Of a DNA stretch of 64,000 nt, positions 35,642 through 48,900 are shown one piece after another. This DNA is from Brienomyrus brachyistius. Its lineage: Eukaryota; Chordata; Actinopteri; Osteoglossiformes; Mormyridae. Numbering within the stretch: position 1 is the first letter of the stretch; every line of letters starts with the position of its first letter. Where the stretch lies: assembly GCF_023856365.1 (NCBI RefSeq), contig NC_064555.1, forward strand, positions 19,292,254-19,356,253, written 5' to 3'. Both the position numbers and the translations under genes were made by a program. The notes below the pieces were generated by a model, which saw nothing but the letters and a program-made list of their open reading frames with translations, searched no databases and had not been told where the DNA came from.

Positions 35642-35700
<59 letters not shown>
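35642..35700. repeat. (TA)n microsatellite, about 59 bp
   Basis: TA tract at the Tc1-like terminus. Confidence 0.95.
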
Positions 35701-35703
<3 letters not shown>

Positions 35704-36626
35704 GCCTTTGCCCCCAACTCATTGTAAGTTTTATGAGTGAATGTTACATAGGTAACCGTGTTGTTTGCATGTTTACCCAGTGGTTCTTTGTGTTTAGTTT
35801 GACCCTGGTTAAGTTCTGGTTTTAACTGCCAGCCTGTGTTCAAACCTGATGTGGTCTGTGCCTGAAAATCCTTAATTTATTCCTTTGATCTCCTGCTGTC
35901 TTCTTTGTGTTTTTTATACTTAATGCACTGAAGTTTAATGTGCATGTTGTATGACACTTATTGACTCATATGTTATATGTGGTGTTCTGTCTTATTGCAA
36001 ACTACATATATGACATCTGACAGTTGTCTCCAGAAGGGACGTCACTTATCCCACCTTCAGTGGGAACCAGGTATCTGGAATTAGGGGTGAAGCCATCATT
36101 GGGAGCTGCTCCAAAACAGAAGTTTTGACAGGTGGTTGTTGTCCGTGGTGCTGACTGAAGCTGGCAGCCACCTGCGTTTGGGCAGGAGCGGTTATGGTTT
36201 CCAGGTTCCAGATGCAGCATTGTGACATTAATATGTACATGCTTACCATACATTGTATATTCAATGAACAAAACTCACAGCATGACATTTCCCATTTGTT
36301 GTTTTAAATTTGGTTTGTATGCGCAGATGCATAAATCAAGACAAAAGTATGCAGTTTTATTTAGATTTTATATCAGTAGTGAAATTTCAAGGAGAAATCC
36401 TAACTAGTGTTCAGACTGAATTGAAAGACGCTTTTATACCAAATTTTGGAACCAGAAAGGCACTTTCATACTGAACTTCTGGAACTTGGTCCCTGTTTAG
36501 AAATATATGCATAGATATGGAGATACAAAAAATATAATAAAATACAAACACATAATTTAAAAAAAAAGTATTTTATTGCCGCCAAGATGACAAGTCTGGC
36601 AGCCAGTCTGACAAAAGCATCCAAAG

Positions 36627-36731
36627 TCACCAGCACTTAAAGCAATTAAAAAATCCAGACAATGCTCTGGACAACATCTGACACAGTCTTCTTGAGATGG
36701 CCATGGAGCTTGTGGACATGCCTTCTGTCTC
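36627..36731 (-). pseudogene. Remnant of gene B terminal exon in unit 7
   Basis: Only the 3' ~105 nt of the terminal exon remains. Its 5' side is joined (CTGTCTC|GCTGCAAAGC) to sequence that lies upstream of the gene B promoter in unit 6, so promoter, exons 1-2 and most of exon 3 are gone. The same junction is in units 9 and 10. Confidence 0.8.
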
Positions 36732-39034
36732 GCTGCAAAGCATAGGTTGATGTTTAAATCAAAATATACAAAGCGGCCTTCATTATGACTATCGCGATAA
36801 AACAGGCTTTTAGTACAAATTCCGGAAATATATGCGTGTTTTAAATTCATACCGTATTATTATTTCTTTCATCATGTTAACGCATACCGTATTTTGTAGC
36901 CTAAATTGGAGAATTATATGAGCATCGATTTTAATAGTCCTTCATTGGTTGCCAGACTTGTGTTTTTGGAGCCATAGTCAAATGGATTTAAGATTTTAGA
37001 TCGATCATGCGATCAGGATTAAATAGTGTTTGTATCCGCCAGTTGAGTACATGGGATTACATGTATACTAACGAAATTCCAGCCAACCATATAGTATTCT
37101 GATATGGAAGCACAACCCACGCAAAGCAAGGCTGCTTGAGTTAGTGGAGCAGGCAAACTACTGTTTGGTAATATCGTGAAAGAAATAAGCTCCTTCAGCG
37201 AAAGCTTCAGTTGTCGATGAAGAAGGAGACCGTTTAGCAGCCACAATAGCTTTATTTTGGAGACATTGTGGATAAACACGGTAAAAGACTTCGATATTCT
37301 TTTTTTTCTTTTTTCAGTTTAAAGTCCGACACGCAACGGTTTGTTTTTTGTATGAATTATCAATAAAACATTTGTGCTTGCAGTCCATTCATAAAGTGAC
37401 TTTTTAAAAAAATCTTAATGTGTGTAACGGGAACGTTAAAGTAATTTATATTAAGGAAAACTGGCTGGAAGTAAAAAAAAAAAAGAACAAGCTGAATTAA
37501 CAGGGAATTTTGTGCATATAATAAAAAATACGTAAATGTAAATAATAACCGAAGGGGATGCCTTCCCCCGGTCGGTAAAATTTACCGGCATGATAAATGA
37601 TGGATGGGTGAATGTTAGTTAAACTGCTCGGATATTATAGGGGCCGGTGAGCGTTGCAGTCATAATCTATAACTATTCTCTCTGGGATCGTTTGTATAGT
37701 TCTCCACTTGAGAAATGCCTTTTGGGCACGATATGCCCAGCTAGGAGATACGGTATTCTTTTCTGAGTCTGCAAAACAGGTGGAGACCACACCGTCCGCG
37801 ATGCTGCTGCTGTCTTTCTACACTGAGTTTGCCTTTGATAATGGTCATCAGTAATAGATAATTTGACTCCATTTCATAATAAATAAAATTCATATTTAGT
37901 TTAGACATGGCATGCGCGTGCATTTTGCGTGTTCTCCCCATGTCATTGTGGGGTTTTCTCTGTGTGCGTGTGCCCTGCAATGGGTTGGCGCCCCATCCGT
38001 GGTTGTTCCTGCCTTGTGCTCAGAGTCTCCGGGGTAGGCTCTCCAGAGGCAATCCAGAACAGGTCAAGTAGTGCCCATTGCAGCAGGTCTCTTTATACTC
38101 CACCCCTGCAGCCGCCGGCAGATCGCGCTGCACGTCACGTCAGCTGCAGACCGAAGGCCCAAGAAGGCCCAAGTCGAACGCGCTCAATAACATCATGATA
38201 TACTCACGATATCAAACTGTTTAAACAAATAGTACCACGACACATAGGAATTTAAACAAAGACCCGAAAACTATACACATCTTAAGTCGCTCTTGTACTT
38301 ATGAATACAATTAGTTTGAATACTTGAATCTGCAGGTCCCTGTGTTATGCGGCTGCATGTACTTTCACGCTCGTTAATGTTCTGTGGCGGCAAAACCAGG
38401 AAAAACAGTAACCGGCTCCGCTTAGGAGAGGAGAGCCGTAGTGCAAACTTACAGAGTAAAAGATGAAAATAAAACAAACCAATACACAACCATGTATATC
38501 AGATATAAATCTAAATATTAAAGTATAGACAAAGTACATTTTACCGTCTACGTATAGTGCTGATGGCTGGCTGAAGCGCTGACAGGGGCTAGCTAACTGG
38601 GCTAACTCGCTAATCACGACCGTTAACACTCAAACACGACTAGGACACTGCTACTGCTAAACGGTCGTGTTTGGTTTACACAAACCCCTCTTGGGATTAA
38701 GTTTAATCTTATTTTACCTACCTTGTAATAAAATAGCATTTAGGTTTAATAGTGTTTACTGCTTGAGAATGTCTCTGAAGGTGTAATTGAGACACACCTG
38801 TGCAGCTGGGGACTCACTGGACCTTATTTTCACTTGGTTGCTACTTTCACAGACCATGGTACGTACATCACACGGCACACGTGGACCATGCCTTCATCCA
38901 GGTCAGTGTTATCTTTTAGATATATTGTATAATTAAAAAAACATCACTCTGTAATGTGTTATTATTATTTATTTCACATAGATAGATAAACAAACAAATA
39001 AATAAATACAATTATTGCATGGAGCATCTGTGGT

Positions 39035-39122
39035 TTAATTAGGGTGGAGGTAGCCACTCAGATCCCAGCTCCCGAAGGTTGGGTCCTGGTGAAGGTCCCG
39101 AACCAATCCTTCAATCACATCA
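39035..39122 (-). pseudogene. Gene A 3'-end fragment
   Basis: About 88 nt encodes the last 28 residues of gene A (ending SWDLSGYLHPN, TAA stop, with Leu to Arg before DLHQDP), then breaks into a second copy of the gene A 3' flank. The flank motif acgtacatca occurs at 38861 and again at 39124, so a tandem duplication created a truncated partial copy directly downstream of copy 7. Confidence 0.8.
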
Positions 39123-39274
39123 TACGTACATCACACGGCACATGTGGACCATGCCTTCATCCAGGTCAGTGTTATCTTTTAGATATATTGCATAATTAAA
39201 AAACATCACTCTGTAATGAGTTATTTATTTCAGATAAATAAATAAATAAAATTATTGCATGGAGCATCTGTGCT

Positions 39275-39964
39275 CTAATTAGGGTGGAGGTAGCCACTCA
39301 AATCCCAGCTTCCGAAGGTCGGGTCCTGATGGAGGTCCAGAATTAGTCCCTCAATGACATCCGTGTCCAAGTCCTTCATCATAGCCTGAAGTGACGTCCA
39401 CTCAGACTGGGGGATGTCATTCAGGAGGTCCAGGTCACTTAAGTTCCTGTCCTTTTGGGAGGGAGCAGCATTACACTGCTGCTGCTCACCACTCAGCACC
39501 ACATCTTCATCCTTCTGTCTGGTATCTCTCCTCTTTTGCTGGGCCTCGCTCTGGGCTCCTGCTTCATCACTGTATTTTCGTTTGGTTCCCCGTGCAGGGG
39601 GTCTTTTAGATACCATGTTGCTTGTGGTGTCCTGGGACCAGTACTCTGCAGTACCGTTCATGACCTCCATCAGCCTCCTGTATTTAGAGAAGAAGCTGTT
39701 GGGATTTCTTCTGTGGCACCTCTTCCGTTTCTTGGGAGGGTTCTCTGCCACCGGGGTGCTGCTAGGTGGCAGTGATTGAAGGGCAGCTCCGTTGTCTTGT
39801 AGAGGCAAACACAATTTTATCTTTAAATTTCAATCCAAAGTGTTGAAAAATATCATATAACAAAGTCTATATAAGAAAATGCATGTGAAAATTAATATAT
39901 ACTTACCATTGCTTTGATACAATAATGTGGAATGGAAGAATTGAAATGTATTCTGAGAATCCAT
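39275..39964 (-). CDS. Gene A copy 7 (type II, 192 aa)
   Basis: Exons 39907-39964 and 39275-39795. A full-length type II protein without the two-residue deletion of copies 2 and 4. Exon 1 ends YQSN (Gly18 to Ser), residue 65 is Met and residue 143 is Leu. Its TATA region is type I-like (CTATAAAAAGGC), so the promoter and coding region have different histories. Confidence 0.8.
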
Positions 39965-40116
39965 AATTCTGGCCAAAGACACCTGTACCCTTCAAAGTCA
40001 AAACTGGTATGATGAGATTTAACTGCAAGCTGCCTTTTTATAGTGGTTCCTTATCTATGATATCACCATGGCATCATGGAACGCGTTCTAGAACTAGTTG
40101 TGCGGCACGTTAACTA

Positions 40117-40737
40117 CCGTGATGACCCTAATATAAGATTTTTTCCCTCAAAATATATCTGAAAAGTGGTGTCTTATATTCGGGATCTAGACAAAAATCT
40201 AAATACGGTATTTTTATCGAGTGTTTTGACATACTGTAACATAGAGATTTGCCATAATATTTCTTACGTGAGCGTGAGAATCTGAAGGCATGAGTGTCAC
40301 GCCAGATACGTGCGAATTGGCAACCCTGGCAATACGTGTGTTTAGCGTGTATCACTGAGTGTCATGCAAATTTGTGGTTTCCCTAGAGTGGTTGTCAAAG
40401 ACAGAAACATTCATTTTAAAAGAGACGTCATATTATTTATTAATTTGGCTCAACATTTCTCTGCAAAACATTTTTACTGTCTACATGTGGTCTGTTCATC
40501 GAAAACATTCTCCGCCCTCAGGACTTGTGGAGATTTTAATGTTCATTATCTATTTTGGAATGTTGGCTGTTTAATACGCTTATTTGAACCTGATTGCTTG
40601 TGGTTGCTGGTGAACGTATATGTTCTTGTGAAATAAAATTATTTTTCTTTATTAAGGTAAGGTTTAGTATTGTGTGCGTGTTTTTGTGGGGGGGATTGGT
40701 TTATAACCTCGGTCGTCTTATATTCGGGTCAATACGG
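40117..40737. mobile_element. TA-flanked inverted-repeat element, copy 7
   Basis: Nearly full length; left end CCGTGATGACCC carries one change. Confidence 0.75.
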
Positions 40738-43101
40738 TATTAATCTAACTGTTAGGGTGTCATAGCGCTATCTGTAATAATTATCTGACTAGAATTTGCA
40801 CTCACCAAATCACAAGAATTCTTTGTTACCTTTGAAAAAATACAGTTATATCTGAGCATTCATTACAATTTCAGCCTAGCTGAACTCAAGTTTGTTTGGC
40901 AGTTGCATGCTTGTATTGTACTTTTTTACTTGCTTTTATGTTACTCAGGGCAAAAGTATCTGGGTAAATAATTAATTGGAAATTCATAAAGTCTTAAATC
41001 ATCACTGTTTCGAGTTCAGAAATTTAAAATAATCTTGAATCTGCAGTCTCTTTCTAAATTGTGCAGGATTAGTTTATTTTAAATGACCATGCGTACATGA
41101 CCGACACTGGTCAAAGATAACAAACGATGTTGGTGAAGCACAAGTGAGATTTGCCAGTGTTTCCCCAAACCCTTATTTATTCCAGATTTAATTAACAAAC
41201 TCAAAGTAGATCTTTGTTGGCTTCACTCCAGCCTTTACGTGAGAAAAGCAGAGGCTGCCACTAATAGGAGCTTCGATCCCACTAGAGCCGTCACGATCAC
41301 TCGATTACTAAAAACCATGGACTGAAATTTTCCTTCGCGATTACTTGGCAATATGGTGAAAGGAAGAGCCGAATAGTGTATGAGGGTCCAAAAAAGGTCA
41401 TGGGAGACAGTTTCTTCCTCTATGCAGCTGCTAAGTGTTACAACCCAGACTCTAGGGAAGCTACAGAAAAGAGGAATACATACATTAACAAGAAATTTCA
41501 GTTTCTTATTTATTTGGCCCAAATTAAAAATCAATATAGGCAAGGTCAGGAGGGATAAGTAAATACAACCAGAAATGAGGATTACCTGTGTAAAGAAATG
41601 TCTGGTATACAGCAATGAAGACGTATACAAACACTTAAATCAAACAGACCAAACGCAAAGGGAGCCGCAAGTTCTATCAAATGCTGATTTAAGACTTGGA
41701 GTCTCAGGTAAGCTCAGGTGGACACATTCAGTGCCTCACCTTCAATCACCTTAAACACACAAGACCTGATGAACAACGTCACATAGGATGTTGGCACCTG
41801 TGGTGAGCTGGTAGTGGGAGCAAGATTCTGCTAATATTATAAAGATGATAGTAGCAGCACCTTTATATTAGTTTGTGTCAGGATCAGCCCCTACTTTGTC
41901 CTGTTCTGTCTGTCATTCCCCATTTCGCCACCAGGTGCACTTGGCCATCTTGTCTGTTCCTGTGCTTTTCTGTGTTTAGTACCTTCACAATCCCTAATGT
42001 TTTCCGCTGCTCCCTGACAGCTGCATGTATGAATGGGATGAGCATGCAGCTGAGTAACTGTGCATCTTTAGCCATTGTGGGTTCAGGGTTAGTCAGGCAC
42101 CACCCTCAGATCCCTAGACATGTTATTCTGTTGCTCCCTCTTAATTATGTTCTTGTGTTTATGTATTTCTGTATTAGTCCTTGCTTTCATATCTTTGTTT
42201 CTGGTTATCCTTGTTTGTACTTAGTGTTGCAGTAGTATCCTGTAACCCCAGTTCCTAATATCTCCTGGTGTTTGAGTCCTTAGTGTTTAGTGATTGTTAA
42301 TTGTCTTCCAAATCCTAATCCCTTGTATTTGGTTAAATGGTAATGGTTGACATCTGTCTCTTGTTGAAACCTGGTCACCTTTGCATATATATATATATAT
42401 ATGCCTGCCCTTGCCCCCTTTCCCTGTCACTCATTGTAAGTTTTATGAGTGAACGTTCCATAGTAGTGCAAACTTGCAGAGTAAAAGCTGAAAATAAAAG
42501 AAACCAATAGACAACTATGTATATCAGATATAAATCTAAATATTAAAGTATACACAAAGTACATTTCACCGTCTACGTACAGTGCTAATGGCTGTCTGAA
42601 GCGCTGACAGGGGCTAGCTAACTGGGCTAACTCGCTAATCACGACCGTTAACACCAACACGCCACTTAACCATTAAAAACTGCATTTACACTTCTCTCAA
42701 ACACGACTAGGACACTGCTACTGCTAAACGGTCGTGTTTGGTTAACACAAACCCCTCTTGGGATTAAGTTTAATCTTATTTTACCTACCTTGTAATAAAA
42801 TAGCATTTAGGTTTAATAGTGTTTACTGCTTGAGAATGTCTCTGAAGGTGTAATTGAGACACACCTGTGCAACTGGGGACTCACTGGACCTTATTTTCAC
42901 TTGGTTGCTACTTTCACAGACCATGGTACGTACATCACACGGCACACGTGGACCATGCCTTCATCCAGGTCAGTGTTATCTTTTAGATATATTGTATAAT
43001 TAAAAAAACATCACTCTGTAATGTGTTATTATTATTTATTTCACATAGATAGATAAACAAACAAATAAATAAATACAATTATTGCATGGAGCATCTGTGG
43101 T

Positions 43102-43791
43102 TTAATTAGGGTGGAGGTAGCCACTCAGATCCCAGCTCCCGAAGGTTGGGTCCTGATGGAGGTCCAGAACCAATCCTTCAATCACGTCATTGTTCAAGTC
43201 CTTCATCATAGCCTGAAGTGACTTCCATTCAGACTGGGGGATGTCATTCAGGAAGTCCAAGCAACCTAAGTTCCAGTCCTTTTGGGAGGGAGCAGCATTA
43301 CACTGCTGCTGCTCGCTAATCGGCACCACATCTTCAACGTTCTGTCTGGTGTCTCTCCCTTTTTGCTGGGCCTCGCTCTGGACTCCTGCTTCATCACTGA
43401 ACTTTCGTTTGGTTCCCCGTGCATTAGGTCTTTTAGGTTCCATGTTGTTTGTGGTGTCCTGGGACCAGTACTCAGCAGTCCCGTTCGTGACCTCCATCAG
43501 CCTCCTGTATTTAGAGAAGAAGCTGTTGGGATTCCTTCTGTGGCACCTCTTCCGTTTCTTGGGAGGGTTCTCTGCCACCGGGGTGCTGCTAGGTGGCAGT
43601 GATTGAAGGGCAGCTCCGTTGTCTTGTAGAGGCAAACACAATTTTATCTTTAAATTTCAATCCAAAGTGTTGAAAAATATCATATAACAAAGTCTATATA
43701 AGAAAATGCATGTGAAAATTAATATATACTTACCATTGCCTTGGTACAATAATGGGCAATGAAAGAATTGAAATGTATTCTGAGAATCCAT
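43102..43791 (-). CDS. Gene A copy 8 (type I, same protein as copy 6)
   Basis: Exons 43734-43791 and 43102-43622; 192 aa. Exon 2 protein is identical to copy 6, including Tyr58, Thr65 and the TAA stop. This is the only recognisable gene left in the shortest unit, so gene A is the constant element of the array. Confidence 0.8.
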
Positions 43792-43943
43792 AATACTGGC
43801 CAAAGACATCTGTACCCTTCAAAGTCAAAACTGGTATGATGAGATTTAACTGCAAGCTGCCTTTTTATAGTGGTTCCTTATCTATGATATCACCATGGCA
43901 TCATGGAACGCGTTCTAGAACTAGTTGTGCGGCACGTTAACTA

Positions 43944-44482
43944 CCGTGTTGACCCTAATATAAGATTTTTTTCCCTCAAAATATATCTGAAAAGTGGTGT
44001 CTTATATTCGGGATCTAGAAAAAAAACTAAATACGGTATTTTTATCGAGTGTTTTGACATACCGTAACATAGAGATTTGCCATAATATTTCTTACGTGAG
44101 CGTGAGAATCTGAAGGCATGAGTGTCACGCCAGATACGTGCGAATTGGCAACCCTGGCAATACGTGTGTTTAGCGTGTATCACTGAGTATCATGCAAATT
44201 TGTGGTTTCCTTAGAGTGGTTGTCAAAGACATAAAACATTCATTTTAAAAGAGACGTCATATTATTTATTAATTTGGCTCAACATGTTCATTATCTATTT
44301 TGGAATTTTGGCTGTTTAATACGCTTATTTGAACCTGATTGCTTGTGGTTGCTGGTGAACGTATATGTTCTTGTGAAACAAAATTAATTTTCTTTATTAA
44401 GGTAAGGTTTAGTATTGTGTGCGTGTTTTTGTGGGGGGGATTGGTTTATAACCTCGGTCGTTTTATATTCGGGTCAATACGG
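43944..44482. mobile_element. TA-flanked inverted-repeat element, copy 8 (internally deleted)
   Basis: Same ~85-bp internal deletion as copy 6. Confidence 0.75.
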
Positions 44483-45204
44483 TATTAATCTAACTGTTAG
44501 GGTGTCATAACGCTATCTGTAATAATTATCTGACTAGAATTTGCACTCACCAAATCACAAGAATACTTTGTTACCTTTGAAAAAATACAGTTATATCTGA
44601 GCATTCATTACAATTTCAGCCTAGCTGAACTCAAGTTTGTTTGGCAGTTGCATGCTTGTATTGTACTTTTTTACTTGCTTTTATGTTACTCAGGGCAAAA
44701 GTATCTGGGTAAATAATTAATTGGAAATTCATAAAGTCTTAAATCATCACTGTTTCGAGTTCAGAAATTTAAAATAATCTTGAGTCTGCAGTCTCTTTCT
44801 AAATTGTGCAGGATTAGTTTATTTTAAATGACCATACGTACATGACCGACACTGGTCAAAGATAACAAACGATGTTGGTGAAGCACAAGTGAGATTTGCC
44901 AGTGTTTCCCCAAACCCTTATTTATTCCAGATTTAATTAACAAACTCAAAGTAGATCTTTGTTGGCTTCACTCCAGCCTTTACGTGAGAAAAGCAGAGGC
45001 TGCCACTAATAGGAGCTTCGATCCCACTAGAGCCGTCACGATCACTCGATTACTAAAAACCATGGACTGAAATTTTCCTTCGCGATTACTTGGCAATATG
45101 GTGAAAGGAAGAGCCGAATAGTGTATGAGGGTCCAAAAAAGGTCATGGGAGACAGTTTCTTCCTCTATGCAGCTGCTAAGCGTTACAACCCAGACTCTAG
45201 GGAG

Positions 45205-45474
45205 GCTTTGCACACTTGCTAAACACCTCTGGGAACTCCTTCAAGACTGTTGGAAAACCATTTCAGGTGACTACCTCTTGAAGCTCATCGAGAGAATTCC
45301 AAGAGTGTGCAAAGCAGTAATCAGAGCAAAGGGTGGCTATTTTGAAGAAACTAGAATATAAAACATGTTTTCAGTTATGTCATCTTTTTTTGTTAAGTAC
45401 ATAACTCCATCTACCAATCTACCAATGGTCATGAAAATGAGAATGAGAAGGTGTGTCCAATCTTTTGGCCTGTA

Positions 45475-45476
<2 letters not shown>
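45205..45476 (+). mobile_element. Truncated Tc1-like 3' end, copy 5
   Basis: Same junctions as at 35370. Confidence 0.85.

Positions 45477-45537
<61 letters not shown>
45477..45537. repeat. (TA)n microsatellite, about 61 bp
   Basis: TA tract at the Tc1-like terminus. Confidence 0.95.
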
Positions 45538-45540
<3 letters not shown>

Positions 45541-46464
45541 GCCTTTGCCCCCAACTCATTGTAAGTTTTATGAGTGAATGTTACATAGGTAACCGTGTTG
45601 TTTGCATGTTTACCCAGTGGTTCTTTGTGTTTAGTTTGACCCTGGTTAAGTTCTGGTTTTAACTGCCAGCCTGTGTTCAAACCTGATGTGATCTGTGCCT
45701 GAAAATCCTTAATTTATTCCTTTGATCTCCTGCTGTCTTCTTTGTGTTTTTTATACTTAATGCACTGAAGTTTAATGTGCATGTTGTATGACACTTATTG
45801 ACTCATATGTTATATGTGGTGTTCTGTCTTATTGCAAACTACATATATGACATCTGACAGTTGTCTCCAGAAGGGACGTCACTTATCCCACCTTCAGTGG
45901 GAACCAGGTATCTGGAATTAGGGGTGAAGCCATCATTGGGAGCTGCTCCAAAACAGAAGTTTTGACAGGTGGTTGTTGTCCGTGGTGCTGACTGAAGCTG
46001 GCAGCCACCTGCGTTTGGGCAGGAGCGGTTATGGTTTCCAGGTTCCAGATGCAGCATTGTGACATTAATATGTACATGCTTACCATACATTGTATATTCA
46101 ATGAACAAAACTCACAGCATGACATTTCCCATTTGTTGTTTTAAATTTGGTTTGTATGCGCAGATGCATAAATCAAGACAAAAGTATGCAGTTTTATTTA
46201 GATTTTATATCAGTAGTGAAATTTCAAGGAGAAATCCTAACTAGTGTTCAGACTGAATTGAAAGACGCTTTTATACCAAATTTTGGAACCAGAAAGGCAC
46301 TTTCATACTGAACTTCTGGAACTTGGTCCCTGTTTAGAAATATATGCATAGATATGGAGATACAAAAAAATATAATAAAATACAAACACATAATTTAAAA
46401 AAAAAGTATTTTATTGCCGCCAAGATGACAAGTCTGGCAGCCAGTCTGACAAAAGCATCCAAAG

Positions 46465-46569
46465 TCACCAGCACTTAAAGCAATTAAAAAATCCAGACAA
46501 TGCTCTGGACAACATCTGACACAGTCTTCTTGAGATGGCCATGGAGCTTGTGGACATGCCTTCTGTCTC
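46465..46569 (-). pseudogene. Remnant of gene B terminal exon in unit 9
   Basis: Same CTGTCTC|GCTGC deletion junction as unit 7. Confidence 0.8.
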
Positions 46570-48900
46570 GCTGCAAAGCATAGGTTGATGTTTAAATCAA
46601 AATATACAAATGTGGCCTTCATTATGACTATCGCGATAAAACAGGCTTTTAGTACAAATTCCGGAAATATATGCGTGTTTTAAATTCATACCGTATTATT
46701 ATTTCTTTCATCATGTTAACGCATACGGTATTTTGTAGCCTAAATTGGAGAATTATATGAGCATCGATTTTAATAGTCCTTCATTGGTTGCCAGACTTGT
46801 GTTTTTGGAGCCATAGTCAAATGGATTTAAGATTTTAGATCGATCATGCGATCAGGATTAAATAGTGTTTGTATCCGCCAGTTGAGTACATGGGATTACA
46901 TGTATACTAACGAAATTCCAGCCAACCATATAGTATTCTGATATGGAAGCACAACCCACGCAAAGCAAGGCTGCTTGAGTTAGTGGAGCAGGCAAACTAC
47001 TGTTTGGTAATATCGTGAAAGAAATAAGCTCCTTCAGCGAAAGCTTCAGTTGTCGATGAAGAAGGAGACCGTTTAGCAGCCACAATAGCTTTATTTTGGA
47101 GACATTGTGGATAAACACGGTAAAAGACTTCGATATTCTTTTTTTTCTTTTTTCAGTTTAAAGTCCGACACGCAACGGTTTGTTTTTTGTATGAATTATC
47201 AATAAAACATTTGTGCTTGCAGTCCATTCATAAAGTGACTTTTTAAAAAAATCTTAATGTGTGTAACGGGAACGTTAAAGTAATTTATATTAAGGAAAAC
47301 TGGCTGGAAGTAAAAAAAAAAAAGAACAAGCTGAATTAACAGGGAATTTTGTGCATATAATAAAAAATACGTAAATGTAAATAATAACCGAAGGGGATGC
47401 CTTCCCCCGGTCGGTAAAATTTACCGGCATGATAAATGATGGATGGGTGAATGTTAGTTAAACTGCTCGGATATTATAGGGGCCGGTGAGCGTTGCAGTC
47501 ATAATCTATAACTATTCTCTCTGGGATCGTTTGTATAGTTCTCCACTTGAGAAATGCCTTTTGGGCACGATATGCCCAGCTAGGAGATACGGTATTCTTT
47601 TCTGAGTCTGCAAAACAGGTGGAGACCACACCGTCCGCGATGCTGCTGCTGTCTTTCTACACTGAGTTTGCCTTTGATAATGGTCATCAGTAATAGATAA
47701 TTTGACTCCATTTCATAATAAATAAAATTCATATTTAGTTTAGACATGGCATGCGCGTGCATTTTGCGTGTTCTCCCCATGTCATTGTGGGGTTTTCTCT
47801 GTGTGCGTGTGCCCTGCAATGGGTTGGCGCCCCATCCGTGGTTGTTCCTGCCTTGTGCTCAGAGTCTCCGGGGTAGGCTCTCCAGAGGCAATCCAGAACA
47901 GGTCAAGTAGTGCCCATTGCAGCAGGTCTCTTTATACTCCACCCCTGCAGCCGCCGGCAGATCGCGCTGCACGTCACGTCAGCTGCAGACCGAAGGCCCA
48001 AGAAGGCCCAAGTCGAACGCGCTCAATAACATCATGATATACTCACGATATCAAACTGTTTAAACAAATAGTACCACGACACATAGGAATTTAAACAAAG
48101 ACCCGAAAACTATACACATCTTAAGTCGCTCTTGTACTTATGAATACAATTAGTTTGAATACTTGAATCTGCAGGTCCCTGTGTTATTCGGCTGCATGTA
48201 CTTTCACGCTCGTTAATGTTCTGTGGCGGCAAAACCAGGAAAAACAGTAACCGGCTCTGCTTAGGAGAGCAGAGCCGTAGTGCAAGCTTACAGAGTAAAA
48301 GATGAAAATAAAACAAACCAATACACATATATCAGATATAAATCTAAATATTAAAGTATAGACAAAGTACATTTTACCGTCTACGTATAGTGCTGATGGC
48401 TGGCTGAAGCGCTAACAGGGGCTAGCTAACTCGCTAACTGCGACCGTTTACACGAACAAGACACTTAACCATTAAAAACTGCATTTACACTTCGTTCAAA
48501 CACGACTAGGACACTGCTACTGCTAAACGGTCGTGCTTGGTTTACACAAACCCCTCTTAGGAATAAGTTTAACATTATTTTACCTACCTTGTAATAAAAT
48601 AGCATTTAGGTTTAATAGTGTTTACTGCTTGAGAATGTCTCTGAAGGTGTAACCGAGACACACCTGTGCAGCTGGGGACTCACTGGACCTTATTTTCACT
48701 TGGTTGCTACTTTCACAGACCATGGTACGTACATCACACGGCACACGTGGACCATGCCTTCATCCAGGTCAGTGTTATCTTTTAGATATATTGTATAATT
48801 AAAAAAACATCACTCTGTAATGTGTTATTATTATTTATTTCACATAGATAGATAAACAAACAAATAAATAAATAAAATTATCACATGGCGCATCTGTGCT

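Larger units (their letters stand above)
28967..35700. repeat. Array unit 6 (longest, most complete unit)
   Basis: It contains both the gene B region with its upstream intergenic sequence (as in unit 1) and the 0.9-1 kb segment with the promoter-like block and dispersed repeat (as in unit 2). It therefore looks like the undeleted ancestor-like arrangement from which long and short units arose by different deletions. The exon-like block is at 29268-29554. Confidence 0.85.
35701..42405. repeat. Array unit 7 (gene B deleted, local duplication)
   Basis: Lacks most of gene B and has a 263-bp local duplication of the gene A 3' flank. It ends in the uninterrupted gene-free block (41453-42380, homologous to 11130-12000), with a short (TA)n at 42384-42402. 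The exon-like block is at 36002-36288; the promoter-like and dispersed-repeat block is about 37740-38640. Confidence 0.85.
42406..45537. repeat. Array unit 8 (shortest, about 3.1 kb)
   Basis: After the first ~60 bp it jumps (near 42465) straight into the dispersed-repeat segment, so the exon-like block, all gene B sequence and the promoter-like block are missing. Gene A and its inverted-repeat element match unit 6 closely. Confidence 0.85.
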
